41,481 nucleotides of DNA, taken from NCBI GenBank assembly GCA_025351965.1, contig JANXUX010000045.1:1-41481 (forward strand), written 5' to 3'. How positions within the stretch are numbered: position 1 is the stretch's first letter; every line of letters begins with the position of its first letter. This DNA is from Actinomycetes bacterium. Its GTDB lineage: Bacteria > Actinomycetota > Acidimicrobiia > Acidimicrobiales > Ilumatobacteraceae. Shown one piece after another: positions 33,061 through 41,397 of this stretch. Made by a program: the position numbers and the translations under genes. Under the pieces are notes generated by a model. It saw only the letters and a program-made list of their open reading frames with translations, made no database searches and was not told the origin of the DNA.

Positions 33061-33897
33061 ATGCGCAAACCCGTCTTCCGGTCCCTGATCGTTGCCGCGG
33101 CCGTACTCGCCGGCACCGCTGGCTACGCCGCCCCCTCGCACGCCATGGTCGCCAACGCCAAGGCCGACTTCACGCATGTCGCCGTGGGTTCGTTTTGGGC
33201 CAGCACACGGGGCGGCCAGCCGTTCTTCATCTGCACCGGCACGCTCGTCTCCTCGACGGTTTTCGTGACGGCCGGACACTGTGTGGACTACGTCGTCCGC
33301 TACGGCCTGGAGTCGTACGTCTCGTTCAAGCAGAAGATGCCGACCACCCCGCTCAAGTCCGATCTGATCGCTGCGGATGCGATCCTCAACCCGCGGTACA
33401 AGGAGTCGAACGGAACGGACCTGTACCAGTTCGACGTGTCGGTGCTCGTGCTGCGCAAACCCTTCAGCCTGCCGCACAAGGAGGACTACGGCCAGGTGGC
33501 GCCGGTCGGTCTGCTCGATGGCATGAAGTCGGCGGGCACGCTGACGAACTCGGAGTTCACGCTGTCCGGTTACGGGACCGAGGCAATGGTCGTCGATCCG
33601 CTCTCCGGTCAAGGCTCGCCCATCTCGTTCCCGGACTCCGGGGAGCGCCGGTACGGCACCGTGGGGTTCGCCGCACTGGCGACGTCCGTGCTGCACGAGA
33701 ACCAGCGGGCCAATGCCGGCTACACAGGTGCAGGTTACGGTGACTCGGGTGGCCCCACGTTCTTGCCGGGCTCGAACACGATCGTCGGGGTGACCAGCAC
33801 TGGCGACATCCCGTGCTACTCGACGAACACGGCCTACCGGCTCGACACCCAAGAGGCCCACGACTTCCTCGACCCGATTCTCCTCGCGCACCGCTGA
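33061..33897 (+). CDS. Secreted trypsin-like serine protease
   Basis: 278 residues with a signal peptide (MRKPVFRSLIVAAAVLAGTA, cleavage near SHA-MVAN). The S1 catalytic triad is visible: His in VTAGHCVDYV (near 77), Asp in YQFDVSVLVL (near 122) and Ser in GYGDSGGPTFLPG (near 226). CTGTLVSSTVFVTAGHC is typical of the family. The enzyme probably acts outside the cell; substrate unknown. The gene lies directly beside the truncated NERD remnant on the other strand and has no operon partner. Confidence 0.9.
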   Translation: MRKPVFRSLIVAAAVLAGTAGYAAPSHAMVANAKADFTHVAVGSFWASTRGGQPFFICTGTLVSSTVFVTAGHCVDYVVRYGLESYVSFKQKMPTTPLKSDLIAADAILNPRYKESNGTDLYQFDVSVLVLRKPFSLPHKEDYGQVAPVGLLDGMKSAGTLTNSEFTLSGYGTEAMVVDPLSGQGSPISFPDSGERRYGTVGFAALATSVLHENQRANAGYTGAGYGDSGGPTFLPGSNTIVGVTSTGDIPCYSTNTAYRLDTQEAHDFLDPILLAHR

Positions 33898-34084
33898 TAC
33901 GCCGACGCATGGGGTGCGTTGCTCGACTGTCGCCGGGCGACCGCGGGATCCTTGTCGATCGGGCTGGTCCAGACCTCATACGGGAGGTTCGTACCGATGA
34001 CCACCCGGGCTCGCCTGCCTGCAGCCGGGCGACGAGGTCGCCTGCCGGGACGCCGATAGCGCGGCGCGCTTCCTGGCGTGTACG

Positions 34085-34978
34085 TCAGCGGTCGCCGAGC
34101 TCGTCGCGCCATGAGTGACGCGGAGCGAATCCGACGAGTCGTTTGGCCTTGTCGTTGGCGTAGAACGTCGCGTTGCGACCCATCTCGCGCCGACGTGGCA
34201 CACCGGCGTAGAAGCGTTCGTAGACCTCGTGGCTGGTGATGCCCACCGACATGTCGTCGTTGGAGACATTGAAGACCTCGTAGCCGAGGCCGTCGGTGCG
34301 CAGGCAGCACTCGACCATCTGGCCCAGATCGCTAGCATCGATGTAGGCGAACATGTTGCGGCGCCGGAGGCCGGGGTCGGCGATGAACGCTGGGAACTTG
34401 ATTTCGTACTCGTGCGGTTCGATCACGTTGTTGATTCGCAACCCGTAGATGTCGATCCCGGTACGCGTCTGGAACGATCGCGCCGTTGCCTCGTTGACGA
34501 CCTTCGACATCGCGTAGCTGTCGTGAGGGACCGTGGGGTGCTCCTCATCGACCGGCACGTACTCGGGCTGGAGCTCACCGTCCGCGAAGCAGATCCCGTA
34601 CGTCGTCTCGGAGCTCGCGAAGATCACCTTGCGGATCCCCAGCTTCACGGCGGCATCGATGACGTTGTACGTGCTGAGCGCGTTGACCCGGAACGTCTCG
34701 TTGTCGGGCCGAACCAGGATCGCTGGGATTGCCGCGAAGTGGACAACGGCGTCGTAGCTCGGGACACCGGTACCGGGCTCGAGCTCGTCGAAGCCTGCGT
34801 ACGCGTAGAGAGCGTTGAAGACCTGTCCGGCATCGGTCAGATCGATGCGAAGGTCGGCGACGCCTGGGTGTCCGAGCGCCACCAGGTCTGCGTTGACGAC
34901 CCGGTGTCCCTCCTGGACGAGATGCGAGATCGCATGCCGACCCGCCTTGCCGCTACCACCAGTGAAGAAGACTCGCAC
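34085..34978 (-). CDS. NAD-dependent epimerase/dehydratase (extended SDR)
   Basis: 297 residues from GTG 34978; the frame is open further upstream but VRVFFTGGSGKAGRHAISHL gives the family start. The Rossmann motif is TGGSGKAGRH, followed by NADLVALGHP (Asp for NAD), VHFAAIPAIL, and the catalytic SSETTYGI and YAMSKVVNE (Tyr-x-x-x-Lys). FNVSNDDMSVGI and FAPRHSWRDEL near the end fit UDP-sugar epimerase-like proteins. The sugar or substrate is not identifiable. Confidence 0.87.
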   Translation of the reverse strand: MRVFFTGGSGKAGRHAISHLVQEGHRVVNADLVALGHPGVADLRIDLTDAGQVFNALYAYAGFDELEPGTGVPSYDAVVHFAAIPAILVRPDNETFRVNALSTYNVIDAAVKLGIRKVIFASSETTYGICFADGELQPEYVPVDEEHPTVPHDSYAMSKVVNEATARSFQTRTGIDIYGLRINNVIEPHEYEIKFPAFIADPGLRRRNMFAYIDASDLGQMVECCLRTDGLGYEVFNVSNDDMSVGITSHEVYERFYAGVPRRREMGRNATFYANDKAKRLVGFAPRHSWRDELGDR

Positions 34979-35169
34979 CTCACCGAGGGTACGGACTCGA
35001 GCCTCCGCCGCAACAACCTGATGACGAGTCTGCGGCAGAAGTTCCCGACCCAGTGGGCGTCGGGGCGACGGCCGCACGTTGTTCGACTTGGCACGACGGT
35101 CTTCAACTCGACGAGTCGGTCGGTGCCTGTCTCAGCGGCGAATGTCGTGCATCCCGCAAGCGAAGACGA

Positions 35170-35394
35170 TCTGGCTGTCCGGGCGATCTTGAGCATCACT
35201 CGTTCGGAGTGAATCAACTCCTCGGGGTCGTCAGCGTCCAGGTACTTCTGGGCAAGCGCGTCGATGTTGGCCCGCGCCGTGCGCAGCTCGACCTCGGTGT
35301 TGATCACGAGGTGATCGGCATCGCAGCCGACCCACACCACATGTGCCTGGATCTGGCCGCTCGGCAGAAGCGTCGAGATCGTCGTGATCAGCGA
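35170..35394 (-). pseudogene. Internally deleted PPOX-type F420/flavin enzyme gene
   Basis: A minus-strand frame reads TTISTLLPSGQIQAHVVWVG, CDADHLVINTEVEL, and then directly NIDALAQKYLDADD and SERVMLKIARTAR. The first part is the N-terminal barrel of PPOX/pyridoxamine-oxidase-like F420-binding proteins (T-I-S-T-L-x-x-x-G beginning), and the second is the family's C-terminus. The middle, roughly 50-60 residues with the RxKxRN and RVxL strands, is missing without loss of frame. An in-frame stop precedes TTIST, so the start is lost too. Confidence 0.68.
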
Positions 35395-35671
35395 TCAAAG
35401 CCGAGAGACATGGCCTCAGCAACGGCACGAGCGACCAGATCCGGCCGATGCGGGTCGTAGGTGGTCGCGCCGCGAATGCGGATCCGACCTCGACGCTGGT
35501 AGCAAGTGTCCGGTTGGGGCGGACATCTGCTGCCAGCGTCTCAAGCGAACGTACCCGATCCGGCGTTCTGGTCGCTCGAGTCCGAACTGAGGCAGTGCCC
35601 ACCGCGAGCGGCTCGATTGCATACGCTGCTGCGGTGCTCGCCACTTCCTGCCTCGCCTCCCTCGACCCGTC

Positions 35672-36847
35672 ATGCTGAGCCCGGGGTTTCCCGCAGCGGA
35701 GTACGAGGCCCGCGTCAGCCGGTTCCAGACCCGTCTGGCCGACCGCGGGCTCGGTGGAGCGATCCTCACCAGTGAGGCCAACTTCAACTATTTCACCGGC
35801 TACCACAGCTTCGCCCCGTGGTCGACCTTCTGCCGATCTGTGTTCGCCTTCATCCCCGCTGTCGGCGCGCCGGCATTGCTCGTCCACGCATTTCCGGAGT
35901 CGGATGCACGCAGAGATTGCTGGTTCGACGATGTGCGCAGCTACGACGACTTGACGTACGCGCCGGTCGCGCAGGTGGCTGCGATTGCAGCGGAATTGGG
36001 CATCACGGGTGCATCCGGTGTGGGTATGGAACTCGGCGCCGAGCACCGCATCGGCCTGACCGGCAACGAGTTCGACGACGTGCGCAAGGCGCTTCAGCCA
36101 TCGCCGATCGTGGACGTCGGCGACATCTTGTGGGACCTGCGCCTGATCAAGTCCGAAGCCGAGATCGCACTGCTGGTCGAGTCCGGGCGAATCGCGGCAG
36201 TCGCATTCGAAGAAACCTGCGCAGACCTGCGAATCGGGATGACCGAGCTGGATGTCGCAGCTGCGCTCGGACAGAAGATCGCCGCCGAGGGCGGGCGGGT
36301 CGGCTTCTTCGTCGTCACGTCGGGACCTGGATCGTACGACCGGACTGCCGGGCACCCTCGCGACCGGGCGCTGGAGTCAGGGGACATGCTGTGGGTGGAT
36401 CTCGGCGTCGTTCACGGCGGGTACTGGACGGACCATTGCCGCGCAGCTGTCATCGGCCGCGCCAGCGACGGACAGCGCGACAACTGGAACGCCGTGCGCG
36501 ACCTCACCTGGTCAGCAGTGCAGCGATGCGTGCCCGGGCGGACGCCTCCCGACATCGTCGACGGGTTGGAGGCGGACGCAGCCGAGCGCGGTCTGCGCTT
36601 CTCGTTCGCCGCCGGAAGAGCCGGTCACGGCATCGGCCTGATGAGCACCGAGCCACCCCACATAGCGCGCTACGACACCACCGTTCTGCAGGAGGGGATG
36701 GCGATCACGATCGAGCCGGGTTGGGTCGACCAGCAGCTCGGAACCTTCGTCGCTGAAGAAAACCTCATCATCCGCGCTGGCGCCCCGCAGCTCCTCACCG
36801 TCACCCGACGCGAACTCGTCGAGATCACAGCCGGCAGCCGTCTCTGA
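35672..36847 (+). CDS. M24-family metallopeptidase (Xaa-Pro dipeptidase/creatinase-like)
   Basis: 391 residues. The N-terminal creatinase-like domain (FQTRLADRGLGGAILTSEAN, FNYFTGYHSF) precedes the pita-bread catalytic domain. The five metal ligands are visible: LWVDLGVVHGGYWTDHCR (two Asp), GHGIGLMSTEPPHI (His), ITIEPGW (Glu) and VAEENLII (Glu). These enzymes cleave N-terminal Xaa-Pro bonds or related C-N bonds such as creatine. The exact substrate is unknown. It appears to be a single-gene unit at the edge of ordinary chromosome. Confidence 0.88.
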   Translation: MLSPGFPAAEYEARVSRFQTRLADRGLGGAILTSEANFNYFTGYHSFAPWSTFCRSVFAFIPAVGAPALLVHAFPESDARRDCWFDDVRSYDDLTYAPVAQVAAIAAELGITGASGVGMELGAEHRIGLTGNEFDDVRKALQPSPIVDVGDILWDLRLIKSEAEIALLVESGRIAAVAFEETCADLRIGMTELDVAAALGQKIAAEGGRVGFFVVTSGPGSYDRTAGHPRDRALESGDMLWVDLGVVHGGYWTDHCRAAVIGRASDGQRDNWNAVRDLTWSAVQRCVPGRTPPDIVDGLEADAAERGLRFSFAAGRAGHGIGLMSTEPPHIARYDTTVLQEGMAITIEPGWVDQQLGTFVAEENLIIRAGAPQLLTVTRRELVEITAGSRL

Positions 36848-36927
36848 AGCGGCCTGAAGCGGCGCAGTCATGCCGTCGACGCAGAACCGCTCACCGACAT
36901 CAGAACCTCATCGTCGTGCGCCGGCGT

Positions 36928-38184
36928 TCACCCGAACTCGGCCATCACGGTGTCGGTGTGCGTGCCGAGCGGTGGTGCCAGATGTACCACGGGTCTGGGC
37001 CGCGGCGGGGCGAGTGCGTGGCCGCCGACGTTCGTCAGGTCGGCGCTCGTAGCGAGTGCTGCGGTTCGGCTGAGTGCGACATCGATGTGCCACCGGCCCC
37101 CATCGACGCATCGGTCCAGCACTTCGGCAGCGGCGGCCAGCCCGGTGAGCGGGTCAGCGACGGCATCGACGCTGAAATACGGCTGATCTGCGTCGTGGGT
37201 GACGAGCCCGCCGGCGACCGCAGCGTCATCGCCGAATCCGATGCGGTCGGAACCGGGACCGTTTCGGCCGTGGGCGGTGATCGACACCCAGACCCGCGGT
37301 CCGCACACGCGGTCTCGGTCGAGACCCAGCTGCTGCAACGCGCGCGGGCGCGACGACTCGATGACGATGTCCGCGCTCTCCAGAAGGCGCCTGAGCCCGG
37401 CCACATCAGTGGCGTCACCAAAGTCGAGACAGACACTTTCGTGCCCGCCGTGAAGCAGATCGAAGAACGTCGGCGATCCGGCGCGGGCGACGTCGGGTCG
37501 GGAGGCACTCTCTACGGTGATCACTCGGGCACCGGCGAGCCCGAGCACGTTCGCGCAGAGTGGACCGGCCCACAGCGAGGAGAGGTCGACGACCACGAGA
37601 TCGGTCAGGGGCTTGGCGACGGGGTCCCCGTCCAGCCGCCGACAGACCGCCGGCGCGCGGTCCGCAGACGCGTCCACTTCACCCAGGCGGCCGATCGGCA
37701 GACCGAGCAACGCCGCCCGCTCGACGAGCTCGCCGATCGGCCGTCGCCCCGTGACTGCGTCGATCGCCGGCCACAACTCGTCGGCGTCGCCATCGGGCAT
37801 CGGTGCTTCGAGCCAGGCGGGGACCGCATCCACGTCGTCGGGGCGAGCGAGTGACAGCGCGAACCATCCGTCGGCGGCGCGCAGCAGACGTGTTGCCCCG
37901 CCGCAGCTGACGTCGCCGTTGCGGGCGAAACCGGTGAGTGCAGCCCGCTCGCCGAGCAGGGCAGGCCCGTCGAGGTCGACCCGATGTCCGCAGGCGGATG
38001 AAGCGTCGGCGATCCGATCGGCGAGCCGGGTCGCGAGGCGCACCAGACCGACCGGAACGTCGAGTGCCGGCCCGTCTGGCCGACCTGACAGCGATGCCGC
38101 CCCCGACGCCGCCCAGACTGCCGACCAGTCGACCCCCTCGCCGAGGTCCGACTCGGCGCGACGCGTGCCATCGGGTGATCCCAT
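36928..38184 (-). CDS. Family III CoA-transferase (CaiB/BaiF type)
   Basis: 418 residues from ATG 38184 (an in-frame TTG 9 bp upstream is possible). The second half carries LVVVDLSSLWAGPLCANVLG and AGARVITVESASRPDVARAG (CoA-binding N-terminal signature of the family), HGGHESVCLDFGD and ADIVIESSRPRALQQLGLD (catalytic Asp region is less clear, S-S-R instead of the usual N-x-R). YFSVDAVADPLTGLAAAAEV follows. An additional ~190 residues at the N-terminus look like a degenerate copy of the same fold. Acts on acyl-CoA substrates. Divergent from the enoyl-CoA hydratase gene, suggesting a shared fatty- or aromatic-acid pathway. Confidence 0.85.
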   Translation of the reverse strand: MGSPDGTRRAESDLGEGVDWSAVWAASGAASLSGRPDGPALDVPVGLVRLATRLADRIADASSACGHRVDLDGPALLGERAALTGFARNGDVSCGGATRLLRAADGWFALSLARPDDVDAVPAWLEAPMPDGDADELWPAIDAVTGRRPIGELVERAALLGLPIGRLGEVDASADRAPAVCRRLDGDPVAKPLTDLVVVDLSSLWAGPLCANVLGLAGARVITVESASRPDVARAGSPTFFDLLHGGHESVCLDFGDATDVAGLRRLLESADIVIESSRPRALQQLGLDRDRVCGPRVWVSITAHGRNGPGSDRIGFGDDAAVAGGLVTHDADQPYFSVDAVADPLTGLAAAAEVLDRCVDGGRWHIDVALSRTAALATSADLTNVGGHALAPPRPRPVVHLAPPLGTHTDTVMAEFG

Positions 38185-38237
38185 CGAGCGCAACCTACTG
38201 TTGGGCCATCACCACGACCACGATCTCGCCCCGTGAG

Positions 38238-39233
38238 TTGGCCGACCTGCTCCGGTCGCCGTACTCGGACGACCTCGTCGCGGAGGGACTGCATGCCGTG
38301 GTGGTTCCCCTCGACGGCGACAACGCGCACACCGCGTTCGACGCGCTCGACGCCTTCGACGACGCCGGGGCGCTGCCGATCGTCGTCATCGGCCTCGCCG
38401 AACCCGGGGCGCGCCCGGCCGCTCCCTCATCGGTCTTCGATCTCGTCCTCGACGACACCACTGCGCTGGACACGACGTTGGCGACGATCGAACGCAACCC
38501 GGTCGCTTCGGTGTCGCTCGCAGTCCTACTCCGGGGCAGCGCCCGGCTGCCGATCGAACATGCCCTGGCCGCGGAGTCAGCTGTGTACTCGATGCTCCAG
38601 GCCGGGCGAGAGGCGGTCTCGTGGCGGGCCGCCCACGAGCGCGCCCTGCCGCCGCTGTCGACCGATCCAGCGGTGCTGGCGACCCGCGACGGCGATGCCT
38701 TGCTCATCACGCTGAACCGCCCACAGCGGCACAACGCGTTCAGCCGTGACCTGCGCGACGGGCTGTGCGAGATGCTCGCCCTCGCCGTGTCGGACGACTC
38801 GATCACGTCGGTCGTGCTCAGCGGCAACGGACCGTCGTTCTGTAGCGGCGGCGATCTCGGCGAGTTCGGTACGTTCGGCGACCCGGCCGCTGCACACCAG
38901 ACGCGCCTGGCCCGGTCAGCGGCACGGCTGACGGCCCGTCTTGCGCCCCGGCTGCGTGTACATCTCCACGGGGCGTGCATGGGCGCGGGCATCGAGCTGG
39001 CCGCGTTCGCAGCCGAGGTCGTCGCCCATCCAGACAGCTCCATCGCACTCCCCGAGATCGGGTTGGGACTGGTCCCCGGCGCAGGTGGCACGGCGAGCAT
39101 CACCCGACGTGTCGGGCGTCAACGGTGCGCAGAACTCGCCCTCGGTGGTGTCGCGATCTCGGCAGCAACTGCGCTCAGTTGGGGGCTGATCGACACGATC
39201 AGTCCGACGATGGCAGCGGCTTGGCGTCCTTGA
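38238..39233 (+). CDS. Enoyl-CoA hydratase/isomerase (crotonase) family protein
   Basis: About 331 residues. The crotonase core starts at DGDALLITLNRPQRHNAFSR; CSGGDLGEFG and HGACMGAGIELAAFA form the oxyanion-hole region, and ALPEIGLGLVPGAGGTASI includes the second catalytic Glu. An N-terminal region of about 135 residues (from LADLLRSPYSDD) looks like an additional inactive domain. The start is uncertain: TTG 38238 is the nearest allowed codon, an ATC at 38208 would give the common-looking TTTTISPREL start, and GTG 38175 lies further up. Its 3' end overlaps the convergent small gene by 35 bp. Confidence 0.85.
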   Translation: MADLLRSPYSDDLVAEGLHAVVVPLDGDNAHTAFDALDAFDDAGALPIVVIGLAEPGARPAAPSSVFDLVLDDTTALDTTLATIERNPVASVSLAVLLRGSARLPIEHALAAESAVYSMLQAGREAVSWRAAHERALPPLSTDPAVLATRDGDALLITLNRPQRHNAFSRDLRDGLCEMLALAVSDDSITSVVLSGNGPSFCSGGDLGEFGTFGDPAAAHQTRLARSAARLTARLAPRLRVHLHGACMGAGIELAAFAAEVVAHPDSSIALPEIGLGLVPGAGGTASITRRVGRQRCAELALGGVAISAATALSWGLIDTISPTMAAAWRP

Positions 39234-39507
39234 GCTCGATCGGTGTGGTCCCGATGCTGAGCGTGCCAGCTCCGGCCTTGGTGATCAGCAGTTCCAGGCC
39301 GAGCACCTCGTCGGCGTAACGCTTGCCCATCGCGTTGCCGCCGGCGAGTTCCGGATCGGGTGACGCCTCGGGATCGCGAACCTCGGTCATCGGCGTCATC
39401 GCCTGACCGCCGCAGCGCAGGTCGACGTCGGCACCCGTGGCGCGCACCACGATGACTTCGGTCGCGCACACCGCGCTGCGCATTCTGGCCCCGGTCTTGA
39501 TCTCCAC
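39199..39507 (-). CDS. Small conserved protein of unknown function
   Basis: 102 residues from GTG 39507, chosen for AGGGGAG 5 bases upstream (a GTG at 39534 would add nine residues). The first 35 residues (IKTGARMRSAVCATEVIVVR, DLRCGGQAM) look like a small beta-rich Cys-containing domain; the rest includes GKRYADEVLGLELLITKAGA and GTLSIG. No signal peptide or membrane helix. I recognise it only as a type of protein found in actinobacteria next to acyl-CoA genes. The 3' end overlaps the enoyl-CoA hydratase gene tail by 35 bp. Confidence 0.6.
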   Translation of the reverse strand: MEIKTGARMRSAVCATEVIVVRATGADVDLRCGGQAMTPMTEVRDPEASPDPELAGGNAMGKRYADEVLGLELLITKAGAGTLSIGTTPIELKDAKPLPSSD

Positions 39508-39560
39508 TGCACTCCCCTGTCGAACGACGTCCACGAATCGCCCGTGGACTCCTCGCCAGC

Positions 39561-40934
39561 TTACGGGTTGACCGGTACGCCACCCGGAGCCGGGCGTCCG
39601 GCCAGGAACCGGACCAACTCATCCAATCGGACGTCAGCGCCACTGTCGCCCGCTCCAGCGTCACCGCCTCCGGTGTCGAGCATGTCCCAGTCGTCGTCGC
39701 CCAGCTCGGCAAGGCGGGCACCGATGCGGTCGAGCGAGCGAGCTCGCTCGTCATCCGCACCGACGGCTGCCACCCTGATCTCGTCGAGCAGATCGGCGGT
39801 CCTGCGGGCACGGTCGCCGGTGGGCAGCGTCCAACCGTCGGCGAAGTCCGGAGCATCGGTCAATACGGCGTCGAGCGCGACGAGGAACGCATCGTTCTCG
39901 GCCGGCAGACCAACCGTGACGCGAATGCCGGCGGGGAACGGACGCACGACCACGCCGCGCTGCTCGAGCGCGACCGCCAGCTCGCCGGCGCGGCTGCCGA
40001 CGGGCATCCACCAGAAGTTGCCCTGCGCCTCCGGCAGCCCGAGCCCGCGGCGGCGGATCAGCTGACCGACCCGCTCGCGCTCTCCGACGATGACGGCGCA
40101 CCGGCGGCGCATCTCGTTGCCCTGCTGCAGCGCCACCAGCGCAGCCGCCTGGGCCGGGCCGTTGACGGCGAACGGAATCATGGTGGCGTACACGGCTGCG
40201 ACCACGACCGGGTCGCCGATCATGAACCCGACCCGCAGACCGGCCATCCCGTAAGCCTTGGACAGCGTGCGCAGCACCACCACGTTGGGGAACTCGGCCA
40301 GGAGACCCAGCGCGTCGGGCACGTCCGCACCCGTCACGAACTCTCGGTACGCCTCGTCGACGACGACGAGACAATCGGCCGGGGCACCCTCGACGAGGCG
40401 GCGCAGATCGGCGGTGCGGAGCGCGCCGGCGATCGGGTTGTTCGGGTTGGCGATGAAGACGATGCGGGTGCGCGGGGTGATGGCTGCGAGCACCGCATCG
40501 ATGTCGATCGAACACCGGCGCAGCGGCACCACGACCCGGTTCGCAGCGACGACGCCGGAGAACTGTGGATAGGCGATGAAGCTCGGCCACGGGTAGAGCA
40601 CTTCGTCGTCCTGGCCGGCGTAGGCCAGGGTCAACTGCTGCAGCAACCCGACCGATCCCGGACCAACCGCGACCCTGTCACGGGTCAACCCGAGCGTCGC
40701 AGCGTAGACCGACGCAAGCTCGTCGGAGTCATGGTCGGCATAGCGGTAGGACTCGGCGAGCGCACCCATGACAGCCGCAGCGACACCGGGCAGCGGGCCG
40801 AACGGGACCTCGTTCGAGGCCAGCTTGACGGCCTCGGCGATGCCGTGCTCGGCCATCGCCTCCGCGGCGCTGCGACCCGGGATGTAGACCGGCACGCTCG
40901 CCAGATGGGCGCGCGGCGAAGGTGCCCGACTCAC
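39561..40934 (-). CDS. HisC-like class I/II aminotransferase with C-terminal extension
   Basis: 457 residues from GTG 40934, overlapping the VOC gene stop (GTGA). PLP-enzyme motifs of the histidinol-phosphate aminotransferase group: VKLASNEVPFGPLPGV, YRYADHDSDELA, VGPGSVGLLQQL, FIANPNNPIAGAL, VVVDEAYREFV, and the PLP-lysine in LRTLSKAYGMAGLRVGFMIG. The family is normally about 350-370 residues; here an additional ~95-residue acidic tail follows (TADLLDEIRVAAVGADDERA ... DTGGGDAGAGDSGADV). HisC-type enzymes transaminate histidinol phosphate or aromatic amino acids; away from a his operon the second is as likely. Confidence 0.87.
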   Translation of the reverse strand: MSRAPSPRAHLASVPVYIPGRSAAEAMAEHGIAEAVKLASNEVPFGPLPGVAAAVMGALAESYRYADHDSDELASVYAATLGLTRDRVAVGPGSVGLLQQLTLAYAGQDDEVLYPWPSFIAYPQFSGVVAANRVVVPLRRCSIDIDAVLAAITPRTRIVFIANPNNPIAGALRTADLRRLVEGAPADCLVVVDEAYREFVTGADVPDALGLLAEFPNVVVLRTLSKAYGMAGLRVGFMIGDPVVVAAVYATMIPFAVNGPAQAAALVALQQGNEMRRRCAVIVGERERVGQLIRRRGLGLPEAQGNFWWMPVGSRAGELAVALEQRGVVVRPFPAGIRVTVGLPAENDAFLVALDAVLTDAPDFADGWTLPTGDRARRTADLLDEIRVAAVGADDERARSLDRIGARLAELGDDDWDMLDTGGGDAGAGDSGADVRLDELVRFLAGRPAPGGVPVNP

Positions 40935-41383
40935 GTCGGCTTCGGCGACATCAGCTCGACGCGGGCACCGTCGGGATCGGCGAGGAACACGATCTCGACT
41001 CCCAGCGAGGCGCGCGTCGCGGTGATGATCGTGCCGCCGAGCTCGACCAGACGGGCCGCGGAGGCATCGACGTCGTCGACGTAGAACGACATGTGCGTCA
41101 TCCCGAGCGTGCCCCGGCTGGTCGACGGCTCGCCGGTCGGGGTTGGCGTGCGATAGGCGAGCAGCTCGATCTTCAATCCCGGCAGTTCGATGAACTGCGA
41201 CGTCACGGCGACCGGCGAGGTCACCTCCAGGCTGCGCTCGAGGCCGGGCAGCATCGTGTCGTCGAGGTCGTAGCGCAGGACCTGCTCGAAGCCGAGGCCC
41301 TCGCAGTAGAACCGCAACGACCGCTCGAGATCGGTCACGCACAGTCCGATGTGCGAGGTCTGGGCCCCGATGTGTGTGCTCAT
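40931..41383 (-). CDS. VOC/glyoxalase-family protein
   Basis: 150 residues from ATG 41383. Two beta-alpha-beta-beta-beta halves: SHIGLCVTDLERSLRFYCEG, LGFEQVLRYD, then MTHMSFYVDDVDASAARLVE, LGGTI and VFLADPDGARVELMSP. Metal-ligand candidates are His in the first strand (SHIGL), Glu in IELLAYR, His in MTHMSFY and Glu in ARVELM. The family includes glyoxalase I, dioxygenases and methylmalonyl-CoA epimerase; which of these applies is not certain. It is first in a two-gene operon with the aminotransferase. Confidence 0.87.
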   Translation of the reverse strand: MSTHIGAQTSHIGLCVTDLERSLRFYCEGLGFEQVLRYDLDDTMLPGLERSLEVTSPVAVTSQFIELPGLKIELLAYRTPTPTGEPSTSRGTLGMTHMSFYVDDVDASAARLVELGGTIITATRASLGVEIVFLADPDGARVELMSPKPT

Positions 41384-41397
41384 CCCGGCGAATGTAC

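Noticed and set aside
32364-33743. 459-codon plus-strand frame overlapping the protease gene
   Set aside because: Arg/His-rich frame-shifted reading of the protease gene; the protease frame has the complete S1 triad and signal peptide.
33834-34084. Minus-strand frame with IGTNLPYEVWTSPIDKDP between the protease and epimerase genes
   Set aside because: Reads like protein sequence for about 20 residues, but no start, no recognisable domain and it lies in another frame than the epimerase.
35388-35540. Minus-strand frame ending TTYDPHRPDLVARAVAEAMS then LGFDR and a stop
   Set aside because: It looks like a protein C-terminus but is too short to assign, and the upstream part of the frame shows no family resemblance; not called as a gene.
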